Shown in pieces: positions 54,519-64,000 of a DNA stretch of 64,000 bases; positions within the stretch are counted from its first letter, which is position 1; each line of letters opens with the position of its first letter. The DNA lies in NCBI GenBank assembly GCA_032717465.1, contig CM064712.1, forward strand, positions 22,621,616 to 22,685,615, in the 5' to 3' direction. A program made the position numbers and the translations under genes. Below the pieces are notes generated by a model that ran no database searches, was not told the DNA's origin, and worked only from the letters and a program-made list of their open reading frames with translations. Source of the DNA: Coenobita brevimanus. Taxonomy: Eukaryota; Arthropoda; Malacostraca; Decapoda; Coenobitidae.

Positions 54519-54552
<34 letters not shown>
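53919..54552. repeat. GAT/GGT microsatellite between Gypsy copies
   Basis: 634 bp. Its left part (ggtagtggagatgatg) matches the block after copy II at 63884. Its right part carries the signature gtgtttgtggtgttggtgg found left of copy I. It is thus a hybrid of left and right flanks, as expected from unequal exchange. Confidence 0.95.
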
Positions 54553-54553
<1 letters not shown>

Positions 54554-56729
54554 GTAATGCTAGGTGTAAATAGGCTTGACTTCTCGTTCCTAAAACACCT
54601 AAAGTGGAGCGAGGTCCTCTTTAGAGACCGGAGCTTAGTGCAATAAAGAGAGGCAGGACACAAAAACTCTAGGCAATAACCTTTACACGTATATTACCAC
54701 AATCTGACACAGGACAAATCAGCAGATATTACAACATAATGTATAGCAATATAAAACCCTTATCTAGGACATGTGTATCTCGCAGGATACTTGCTTATCT
54801 GATATTAATGCCAACCAATCAAACCTAGTGTATTCAGGGTACAGTGAATATAGGCGCGCGCGTGAGGCGTGGGGAGTGAGTCTCACAAAGGGGGGGGGAA
54901 AGGGGGGGTGCGGGGAGTGACTTGTGACGGCTAGGAGGGAGTTATGGTAATACTGGAGAGAGGCAAGGATTAACAATGAGGATTACACGTTTTCCAATAG
55001 CAAAGGGACTTTGGTAATTGATTCTATTCTTGGTTTACACTTACACTAGATACTGGGATGAGAGAATGTCGTACAGGATTTACGGGTAGCGGGAGTGGGG
55101 GAATATCACTAACACTTTCTCGTATTACTTCTTTAGAGCTCACAGCAGTAGGGGTGTATTACTATGGAGGAGTTTCCAGGCGGCACAATCTTACTAATTG
55201 TATATAAGGGACGTCACTCATAAATATAGTGCATCAGATCTTGGTTCGCACACTCGTCCTTTATTCTCTCATTGTGATCTTACTTGCCCCGATATTCACT
55301 ATATTAAGTCACTGCACGATACTACACTAGGCAAAGTCACACTTAACCTAAATCACTTGCACTGTTTCTGGGCAGTATCACACATATTCATTGTGGGGGG
55401 CAGGGGCGGGAACACGCCATCGGCAATCCTGCCGGGCTAGGGGCACCGCCAAGGGGAGGCGTGCCAAGAGGGCACGGGACAACTCGTAGGGGCGTCCTCT
55501 TGTGTCCTGGGCTACCCATGGCTTCCGGGCTGGGCTCAGGGATATGGCCCTCGGGACTGGGGCCGAATAGCTCCAGGAACCTCTGGTGTAAGTCTCAGCC
55601 GGAGGTGGGAGCCTTATGTCGTCGTGGGGGCGTATGGAGATCGTGCCTGGGTGTCCTAGGGAGGATCGGGAGAGACTGTGGACTGTGGTCTCCAGCGTCT
55701 AGGGGCGCCGACAGGGGAGGGCTGCGGCATGGGCTTACGCTGAGGCCCGTCAGGTGTGTCTGTTCCAGAGCCAGGCGTAGGGAGCGGAGGCCAGGGGAGG
55801 CTGTGAGGCCTGTCTGGGCCACTCTGGTACGGGAGGCCTGGGCTCTTGTCTCCTGTTGGGGTGACGTCTCGCTCCTTGCCTCCTTCCGTGCACCTTCGGA
55901 GCGACAGTGGGTCATCTCACGAGGGCGGGAGCGACAATAGGCCGTCTCTACCAGGGCACCTTTGGAGTGACCATAGGCCGTCTCACGAGGAGGGGAGCGA
56001 CAATAGGCCGTCTCACGAGGAGGGGAGCGACAATAGGCCATCTCATGAGGGCGGGAGTGACAATAGGCCGTCTCTACCGGGGCACCTTCAGAGCGACAAT
56101 AGGCCGTTTCACAAGGAGGGGAGCGACAATAAGCCGTCTCTACCGGAACACTTTCGGAGCGACAATAGGCCGTCTCACGAGGAGGGGAGTGACAATAGGC
56201 CGTCTCTACCAGGACACTTTCAGAGCGACAATAGGCCGTCTCACGAGGGTGGGAGCGACAATAGGCCGTCTCACGAGGAGGTGAGCGACAATAGGCAGTC
56301 TCTACCGGGACACTTTCAGAGCGACAATAGGCCGTCTCACGAGGGTGGGAGCGACAATAGGCTGTCTCTACCAGGACACTTTCGGAGCGACAATAGGCCG
56401 TCTCACGAGGAGGGGCGCCGTCTGGAGTATCTAGAACAACTCCATCCCTAGCTGGTTCAACAATCCCACTCCGTGAAGGGAGTGTCCTTCTCCTACGACG
56501 GTGACGACATGGTGGCTGCGTGACATAGGGGCGCACGGCCCGGGCTGACATATGCCGTTGTTGCCGGGGGTTGTTCCGACTGGTGGCGGCTACCCCGTGG
56601 GGTCTGTGTGGGGGTGTCGGCATGTTCCCGGGCATACTGGGCTGTATCTTGCTTGCCCCATTGTCGGGGGCACTATGGTATTCTTCTGTTTCCATTTCGG
56701 GGGCACTGCTTTGTAAGTCACGCATTTTA
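54553..56729 (-). repeat. 3' LTR of Gypsy II (2177 bp), minisatellite 16 units
   Basis: Closest to the 3' LTR of copy I. The minisatellite (about 55897-56418) has 16 units, one fewer than in copy I. The minus-strand ORF of ETAYCRS repeats again runs from inside the element across the PPT into the LTR. Confidence 0.85.
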
Positions 56730-57231
56730 CCACTCTCCCTCTGTAAAAAGTCACGTCCTCGTGGCTGGAGGTGGAATGCTTGCATGTTGTAGGTGGTGTA
56801 CACGGGCTGGAGGTGTTGCAGCACGGTTTGCCAGGCGACGGTGTAGAGGTTTTCTTCCTGCTCCGGGTCGCAAGTGAGGAAGAGTGTGGAGGCGGTGGTG
56901 GTAGACTGGAGGAGGGTTAACAGGTGGTGTGGCCCGCGGAGTCTGTGGTTCCTGCCAAGGGTAGGTGCCCATACGGCCCGCTTGACTCTCATCTTGCTTG
57001 GTGTGGCTGTCGGTGCGGTCGGAAGCTGAATGCTGGATACCGAGGGTAAGGGCCGGGTTTTGTGCCGTGGTAATGCGGCATTGAGTCTCTGGGGAGTACA
57101 GGTAGAGGGGATTTGGACCTGATGTAGCTTGATGGTGTGAAGTCATGGGGAGGTGGGTGGTGTAGGAGTGTGTGTGTATCGGGCGGGCAGGCGTGAGAGG
57201 CGGCCCAAGCGGGTGGTGGTGGTCTTGAGGG

Positions 57232-59160
57232 TCAGGGTGGGAGGGGAAGTGGGCGTATGGGGTGGGCGGGTTGTTTCGCGTGTTGTGGGCATGGTGGGGC
57301 GTGGTGTTGGTAGAGTGGGTGTACGCATGGTAGATGTGGGAGGGGTGGTGGTAGTGGGTTGTGGTGAGGGTGTGGTGGCGTGGGCAAAAGAGGTGGGAGT
57401 GGGCGTTGAGGGGGGGGCAACGGAGGGAAGGGGTGAGGGTGAGCAAGGGGTGGCGGGGGAGGCATCAGGTGAGGTGCTGGGGGTGGTGGCAGCCAGGGAG
57501 GCGGAGGTGGTAGGGGGGGTGGAGTGGGAGGGTGAGGAGGAAACGTAGCACTCATATGTGAATGTAGAGGGTGGTGCGGGGGCTGGGGGTGTGAGGCTGA
57601 GGCATGGGAGGTGGGCGTGCGGAAAGGCCACACGTGGCAGTTGCGGAGGGTACGGGGAGTGCCGTGGTAGTCTATGACCACCTGGTATGGGTTGGGGACA
57701 CGGGTGATTGTGTGGGGCCCCGTGAAGCGGGGGGCGAGCTTGTGGGGAGTGGGGAGTTGGGTGATGACGACTGTGTCACCTGGGTTGAAGGGGTTGGAGG
57801 CTGTGTTGGGTCCAAGGTCCAGATTCTTTTGTAGGTGGTGTATCCGCCCTTTTAGCAGGTGTAGCGGGTCTGTAATGGGAGCGGAAGCTGGCGGCTGCAG
57901 GTGGTGGCGTAAGGATAGTAGGAGGGGAGTTTCCCCAAAGATTCTCTCATGGGGGGAAACCCCGTCCTCTCGGGGGCATGAATTCATGCCCCACTGGACA
58001 ATTTTCACATGCGCCGGCCAATCGTCGTTCTTTGTAGCCTCGATTCGGGTGCATAGCTGATTGATAAGGGTACGATGGCTACGTTCACATATGGCGTTCC
58101 CTTGAGGCCAGTATGGTGAGGAGTGGGAGATCTTATATCCGAAAATTCTGGCTAGCTCCTCCCAGACTTTTCCGGAGAACTCGGGGTCATTATCGGAATG
58201 GATGGCTTGGGGAATGCCAAAGTAAGGGAACACGTGTCGAAGAAGGGCATCGGCAACAGCGACGGCATGATGTTCCTTAGCCGGGCAGGCTACTACGAAT
58301 TTTGAATACGTGTCTACAAAAATGATCACGTATTTATATCCAGATTTGGGGGGAAGAGGGCCTACTATGTCGATCGCCAGGAGTTGCCAGAGCTTGTAGG
58401 CGGTGATATGGCCTGATGGTCCGGCGGTCCGGGTGATATCTTTTCCAAGTGCGCAGGCGCGGCAAGTCTGGATAATTTCCTTGGCGAGGGTGGAGGGATT
58501 TGGGGCCCAGTAAATGTCGTTGAACACCTGTAATAATTTTTGGTGCCCAAGTGGATGCCGTTGTGGGCATGGAGGTGGCGCAGGGTGTCACGTGCCGCAC
58601 CGGGGGTCAAGAGGATATGCCCGGACGGGGTTAGGAGGTGGTCGCCCTGTCGGCATAGCTTAGGGAATAGGTGGGCAGGGATCCAGGGGGGCCGTTCCTT
58701 GTGGTGCCAGAGTTGTAGGAGGTCCGGGTCTGGCTGTACCGCGTGGATGGGGAGGCGGGAGAGGGCATCTGCATTGGTGTGGAGCTTTCCGGGCCTGTAT
58801 GAAATTTCGTACTGAAACTCCTCCAGGGTGTCGCGCCACCTGACGAGTTGGGCGTTATGGGAGTCCGACTGGCGTAACCACTGGAGTGATTGGTGGTCAG
58901 TGATTATCGTGACTTGGGTCCCAGGAAGATAAGCCCTAAAATATTGGAGGGCCCAGATTATGCCGAGGCATTCTCGCTTGGTGGCGGCATAATTCTTTTC
59001 AGCCGGATTCAGAGTGCGACTGGCGCAGGCAATGATATGTTCTCTGCCGGCCTGTACCTGGGCTAGGACGGCGCCTATCGCGGTAAGGGACACATCAGTG
59101 TAGAGGCGAAAAGAGAGGGCATAGTCGGGGAAGGCTACAATGGGGACAGAGACGAGCTTG
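57232..59160 (-). pseudogene. RNase H and integrase, Gypsy II
   Basis: As in copy I, but one T is missing at 58537-58541 (five T against six in copy I), which breaks the frame between the integrase zinc-binding region (HLGTK) and the core (FNDIYWAPN). The catalytic residues remain; the second Asp is in HSDNDPEF. The Pro/His-rich tail and the low-complexity region up to the PPT at 56730-56742 are the same. Confidence 0.87.
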
Positions 59161-60315
59161 TCAAAATTTTAGCTGTTGAAAAGCAGCTCGCCGGTCCTTG
59201 GTCCAGAGAAAAGGTTCCCCTTTCCATGTCAAATCGTGAAGAGGCTTGGCAATCTGCGCGAATCCTTTCACGAAGCGACGGTAATAGGACGTGAGTCCCA
59301 GGAAGGAGCGGACACCATGGACATCCTGCGGCGGCAGTATGTCTGCTATGGCATGGAGCTTGTCGCGATCTGGGGAAATTCCTGCTTGGGAAATAGTATG
59401 TCCCAGGAACGAGATGGTTCTAGCGGCTAGGACACATTTAGAAGGATGTAGCTTGAGGCCTGCCTGGCGAATTCTGGTGAAAACTCGACGGAGGCGCTGC
59501 GAGTGGTCGGCCCAGGTCTGGCTAAAAACAATGACGTCGTCAAGATAAGCTAAACATATTTCCCAAGTGAGGCCGCTCAAGACAGATTCCATTAGTCTGG
59601 AGAAAGTGGCAGTGGCATTGCAGAGGCTGAATGGCAGAACATTAAATTCGTAATGTTTGCCATTACTGGTGGAAAAGGCCATCTTGCCTTGATGGTCCGG
59701 ATGGACGGGGACCTGCCAGTATCCAGATTGGAGGTCGAGGGTAGAAAACCACGATGCCCCGTAGAGGGAGTCTAGGGAATCATCAGTGCGGGGGAGGGGG
59801 GTGGCATCTTTAATGGTGATGTCATTCACGCGGCGGTAGTCGATGCAAAATTGCATCGTGCCGTCTTTCTTTTTTACTAGAACGACAGGGGAGGACTATG
59901 GGCTGGTGGAGGGGGAAATAACACCTGCCTCTACCATTTCGCGCACCTGGCGGTCCTCCTCTTCTCTCTGTCGGGGGTTCTTACGTCGGGATGGTTGTCG
60001 TATAGGTGGGCCTGTCGTATGAATTTCATGCGACAGGTACGTGGTATGCCCTATATCTGCTGGTCCTGTTGCAAACAAATCCTGGAAATCCAGGAGGCGG
60101 CGGTGTAGGGTGTCTGACTGCTGGTCAGAGAGATGGTTGGGGATGGGGGGTAGAGGGGTGGGGAGGTGGGAGGAGGATGGGGCACAGGGCTCGGCTTCCT
60201 CCATCTCTCCGATGATAAGCCCCTTGGGGAGGGTGAGAGGAGACGGGGCGAGATTGGTGATGCAGATGGCGGTGTGGTGGGGTGGAAGGTGGGGGACACA
60301 AGGCAGGCAGAAAGG
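59161..60315 (-). pseudogene. Reverse transcriptase, Gypsy II
   Basis: Same TAG in the N-terminal part as in copy I (about 59896-59898) and the same terminal extra T. Motif A is TLDLQSGYW with the catalytic Asp (codon 59734-59736), and motif C is YLDD. Catalytic residues are therefore complete, but the nonsense codon prevents a full-length product. Confidence 0.88.
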
Positions 60316-60992
60316 GCTCCGGAGGGGAGGAGGGGGGAGAACAAAACGGAGGGACCTGAGGGCCTGTTAAGGGGCACCCAAGCCTCATGGTGGGAGGGGA
60401 TGGTAACAGCGGCGGAGATGGTGGCGGGGAAATTAGGAGCAGGAGTGGAGTGAAAAGGCACGGGAGGGGGAGGAGAGGGGGGTGGGGGAAGGGGGGGGAA
60501 GGGGGGCACTGGGGGGAGGAAGGGGGCGAATCCTCCGACCGGGGCCGCGGCGTGCATGTGCAAACGGCCGGGGTGGAACTGGGTGGGGGGCGGAACTGAA
60601 GTTGTCGGTGGCGACAGTTGATCGTAGCTCCGAGTTTTTGGAGCAAGTCCAGTCCTAAATACCCGTCATAACTCCGGCAGAAGGAATAAAAAATTATGAA
60701 TGGATGTTGGGTGGACAACGGCTGGTGGGTGTCGACCCGTAGGGCCCGAGTTTCCCCACGGATGGGCAGGGGGCCATCCCTCGCGTCCACAAGGTGAGTA
60801 GTAGTAGGGCGGAGTGGGCCAAACCGCGATCTGTAGCGGGAGAAATAGTGGCTGTAAAGGCAGGACCTGGCCGCTCCCATATCGACTAGCAGTCTGGCCT
60901 TCACGCCGTTTATTTTCATCTTGTGGTATACTGGGGGGCGATACTTAGGGGTAATGGCCCCCCCCACCGTGGGTTGGTGCGGGGGCGGGCCT
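60125..60992 (-). pseudogene. Aspartic protease and Pro-rich linker, Gypsy II
   Basis: 280-codon open frame with the DMG active site and GYLGLDLL. It continues through a Pro/Ser-rich linker because of about 10 extra bp near 60492. It has no ATG and is in the -1 frame relative to gag. Confidence 0.8.
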
Positions 60993-61894
60993 AAAAATCC
61001 AGCTGGCTAGGGCTTTCATTCTCCTGTTCCTGCTCCAGTTCTCCTGAATGGGGCTCGTCCATGGGCATCAGCTCGTCCCCTGGGGCCTCGCCTTCTAAGG
61101 CGGACACTTTACGTGAACCCGGGGCTGTGATTCTGTGGCGAGCAGCTTTAAGCTGGTCCCGTATGTCATGAAGGGGGCAGCTGGAGTTGCAGGCTGTGAA
61201 TTCCCACGGGTTGACAAGAATTAGGTTTGGATTTTCTTGCGGGGCGGGGCGCCAATGGGAGGGGTGTGCCCTGGGAGGGCTAGGCGCCGGGGTCAGGCTG
61301 GTGTGAGGCAGAGGTGGATGTGGTGTGGCTGGGGGAGCCGGGGGTCGGGTGGGGAATTTCTTAACAACATTGATTTGCTGTGGAGAAGGGCAGGCGGTCA
61401 GGAGGCGCCGCATCAGCTGTATATCTCTATCCATGTCTCCTGTTGGGTCATGGATAGTGAAGTGTTGCTTAACAACACTCGGGAGCACTCTGAGCAGAGT
61501 GTTAAATGTATGCTGATCCCGGGTTTCTTCATCTGCCTCCGGGTAGGCAGCAGTAACCAGGCGTCCTGCCTGTATCAGAGTATTATCTAAATCACCGTCG
61601 AATGAAAAACTATCCAATTGGGATAGAGCCACCACTTTCCCTAATGATGGGGTGATGGCTTGTACAGTGAACTTTGTAAAGTTCTGCCAGTTGAGTTCTG
61701 GGATGATTTTCGGTGCTATGTTCGCCGCCGCTTTACCCAATAGTGGTAGTGTGACTGCAATTTTCTGTTGGTCATTTTCAAAGCCAATATCCAGTAAGGG
61801 TTCAGTTATTGCCAGATATGTGTGTATATCACACTGGTCGGGGTCAAACTTGGGTAAGCCATTTTGCCAAATATTCCTGATTACCTCTCTTTTA
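60990..61894 (-). CDS. Gag-like ORF, Gypsy II (uninterrupted)
   Basis: Open from near the primer-binding site to SPSQLDF, with CAA at 61465-61467 where copy I has a stop. The first Met lies at GKAAANIAP (61740), but homology extends upstream without an ATG, so initiation is unclear. It would encode the structural protein of the particle; no zinc knuckle is visible. The stop is directly preceded by a T5 run. Confidence 0.7.
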
Positions 61895-61926
61895 CGCCCG
61901 GGTCAAGAACCACCGCTGGCCACCAG

Positions 61927-63883
61927 TGTAATGCTAGGTGTAAATAGGCTCGACTTCTCGTTCCTAAAACACCTAACGTGGAGCGGGGTCCTCTTTCGAG
62001 ACCGGAGCATAGTGCAATAAAGAGAGGCAGGACACAAAAACTCTAGGCAATAACCTTTACATGTATATTACCACAATCAGACACAGGACAAATCAGCAGA
62101 TATTACAACATAATGTATAGCAATATAAAACCCTTATCTAGGACATGTGTATCTCGCAGGATACTTGCTTATCTGATATTAATGCCAACCAATCAAACCT
62201 AGTGTATTCAGGGTACAGTGAATATAGGCGCGCGCGTGAGGCGCGGGGAGAGAGTCTTACAAAGGGGGGGGGGAAAGGGGGGGTGTGGGGAGTGACTTGT
62301 GATGGCTAGGAGGGAGTTATGGTAATACTGGAGAGAGGCAAGGATTAACAATGAGGATTACACGTTTTCCAATAGCAAAGGGACTTTGGTAATTGATTCT
62401 ATTCTTGGTTTACACTTACACTAGATACTGGGATGAGAGAATGTCGTACAGGATTTACTGGTAGCGGGAGTGGGGGAATATCACTAACACTTTCTTGTAT
62501 TACTTCTTTAGAGCTCACAGCAGTAGGGGTGTATTACTACGGAGGAATTTCCAGGCGGCACAATCTTACTAATTGTATATAAGGGACGTCACTCATAAAT
62601 ATAGTGCATCAGATCTTGGTTCGCACACTCGTCCTTTATTCTCTCATTGTGATCTTACTTGCCCCGATATTCACTATATTAAGTCACTGCACGATACTAC
62701 ACTAGGCAAAGTCACACTTAACCTAAATAACTTGCACTGTTTCTGGGCAGCATCACACGTATTCATCGTGGGGGGCAGGGGCGGGAACATGCTGTCGGCA
62801 ATCCTGCCGGGCTAGGGGCACCGCCAAGGGGAGGCGTGCCAAGAGGGCACGGGACAACTCGTAGGGGCGTCCTCTTGTGTCCTGGGCTACCCGTGGCTTC
62901 CGGGCTGGGCTCAGGGGTATGGCCCTCGGGACTGGGGCCAAATAGCTCCAGGAACCTCTGGTGTAAGTCTTGGCCGGAGGTGGGAGCCTTATGTCGTCGT
63001 GGGGGCGTATGGAGATCGCGCCCGGGTGTCCTGGGAAGGATCGGGAGAGACTGTGGACTGCGGTCTCCAGCGTCTAGGGGCGCCGACAGGGGAGGGCTGC
63101 GGCATGGGCTTACGCTGGGGCCCGTCAGGTGCGTCTGTTCCAGAGCCAGGCGTAGGGAGCGCAGGCCAGGGGAGGCCGTGAGGCCTGTCTGGGCTACTCT
63201 GGTATGGGAGGCCTGGGCTCTTGTCTCCTGCTGGGGTGACTGTCTCACTCCTTGCCTCCTTCTGTGCACCTTCGGAGTGACAGTGGTCTGCCTCACGAGG
63301 GCGGGAGCGACAATAGGCCGTCTCTACCAGGGCACCTTTGGAGCGACCATAGGCCGTCTCATGAGGAGGGGAGCGACAATAGGCCGTCTCTACCGGGACA
63401 CTTTTGGAGCGACAATAGGCCGTCTCATGAGGAGGGGAGCGACAATAGGCCGTCTCTACCTGGACACTTTCAGAGCGACAATAGGCCGTCTCACGAGGGC
63501 GGGAGCGACAATAGGCCGTCTCTACCAGGACACTTTCGGAGCGACAATAGGCCGTCTCACGAGGAGGGGAGCCGTCTGGAGTATCTAGAACAACTCCATC
63601 CCTAGCTGGTTCAGCAATCCCACTCAGTGAAGGTAGTGTCCTTCTCTTACGACGGCGATGGCGTGGTGGCTGCGTGACATAGGGGCGCACGGCCCGGGCT
63701 GACATATGCCGTTGTTGCCGGGGGTTGTTCCGACTGGTGGCGGCTACCCTGTGGGGTCCGTGTGGGGGTGTCGGCACGTTCCCGGGCATACTGGGCTGTA
63801 TCTTGCTTGCCCCATTGTCGGGGGCACTATGGTATTCTTCTGTTTCCATTTCGGGGGCACTGCTTTGTAAGTCATGCATTTTA
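61927..63883 (-). repeat. 5' LTR of Gypsy II (1957 bp), minisatellite 9 units
   Basis: Closest to the 5' LTR of copy I. The minisatellite (about 63272-63572) has 9 units against 10. It ends GCATTTTA, then microsatellite. Confidence 0.85.
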
Positions 63884-63917
<34 letters not shown>

Positions 63918-64000
63918 AGATGATGATGATGATGATAATGATGATGATGATGGTGGTGGTGGTGGTGGTGGTAATGATGATGATGGTGGTGGTGGTGGTG
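63884..64000. repeat. GAT/GGT microsatellite, runs off window
   Basis: Same start as the block at 53919 (ggtagtggagatgatgatg). It continues to the window end, so further tandem units may follow. Confidence 0.95.

Larger units (their letters stand above)
54553..63883 (-). mobile_element. Ty3/Gypsy retrotransposon, copy II
   Basis: 9331 bp, nearly identical to copy I and displaced by about 10.0 kb in the same orientation. 5' LTR 61927-63883, PBS 61914-61925, PPT 56730-56742, 3' LTR 54553-56729. It shares the RT nonsense codon and the extra-T frameshift with copy I, but keeps the gag reading frame and RT motif A Asp, and has its own integrase frameshift. Confidence 0.9.

Noticed and set aside
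1..64000. CRISPR arrays, rRNA genes, bacterial operons or promoters
   Set aside because: No direct repeats with unique spacers, no rRNA-like stretches. The tandem repeats seen have no spacers, and the context is plainly eukaryotic.

Overview
This is eukaryotic, repeat-dominated DNA. The mix of families suggests an arthropod, and I favour a decapod crustacean: RTE-type and CR1-like LINEs, TTAA-flanked piggyBac-like elements, an internally deleted mariner, Tigger/pogo elements, Ty3/Gypsy elements, tRNA-derived SINEs, very long trinucleotide microsatellites and degenerate TTAGG-like DNA. The taxon is an inference. Only one locus looks like a possible host gene, a 12-finger C2H2 zinc-finger ORF at 20120-21466. 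Almost everything else is mobile DNA in various stages of decay, often nested.

Layout, left half. 1-5949: two head-to-tail CR1-like LINE copies, each ending in an (AC)n tail; the second is interrupted by a 1.0-kb TTAA-flanked element (3014-4013). 6478-9003: RTE-type LINE A, split by a tRNA-derived SINE. 9148-10080: internally deleted mariner. 11337-11697: imperfect hairpin. 12408-15418: RTE copy B. 19309-19920: small TTAA element. 20120-21466: zinc-finger ORF, whose decayed downstream fingers are broken by two more TTAA elements (21476-22480 and 22538-24505). 24994-26149: LINE 3' fragment with an abutting Tigger-like MITE. 27336-30366: nearly complete Tigger/pogo element with an intact DDD catalytic domain.

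Layout, right half. 30371-33300: a dispersed palindrome-bearing repeat family, a 65-bp minisatellite and a rearranged Gypsy LTR-gag piece. 33340-44204: RTE copies C, D and E plus another LINE (F), with a SINE in D showing a 15-bp target duplication, and a GAT/GGT microsatellite on both sides of E. 44531-64000: two nearly identical copies of a Ty3/Gypsy element on the minus strand, separated and flanked by GAT/GGT microsatellite, making a tandem unit of about 10.0 kb that runs off the window edge.

The most distinctive structure is this tandem Gypsy array. The elements have LTRs of about 2.0-2.2 kb. Each LTR holds a 30/36-bp minisatellite that is open in several frames; one frame reads as repeated ETAYCRS. 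Both copies carry the same nonsense codon in RT and the same 1-nt frameshift before RNase H, and 5' and 3' LTRs match by position. This implies duplication of one defective insertion, probably by unequal exchange between flanking microsatellites. Other notable points are the CR1-like copies joined at (AC)n, a clean TTAA insertion into a LINE ORF, four tandem VKEE (SUMO-consensus) repeats in the zinc-finger protein, and internal tandem duplications of about 170-190 bp in several unrelated elements. All calls come from reading sequence and translations by eye; no database search was run.
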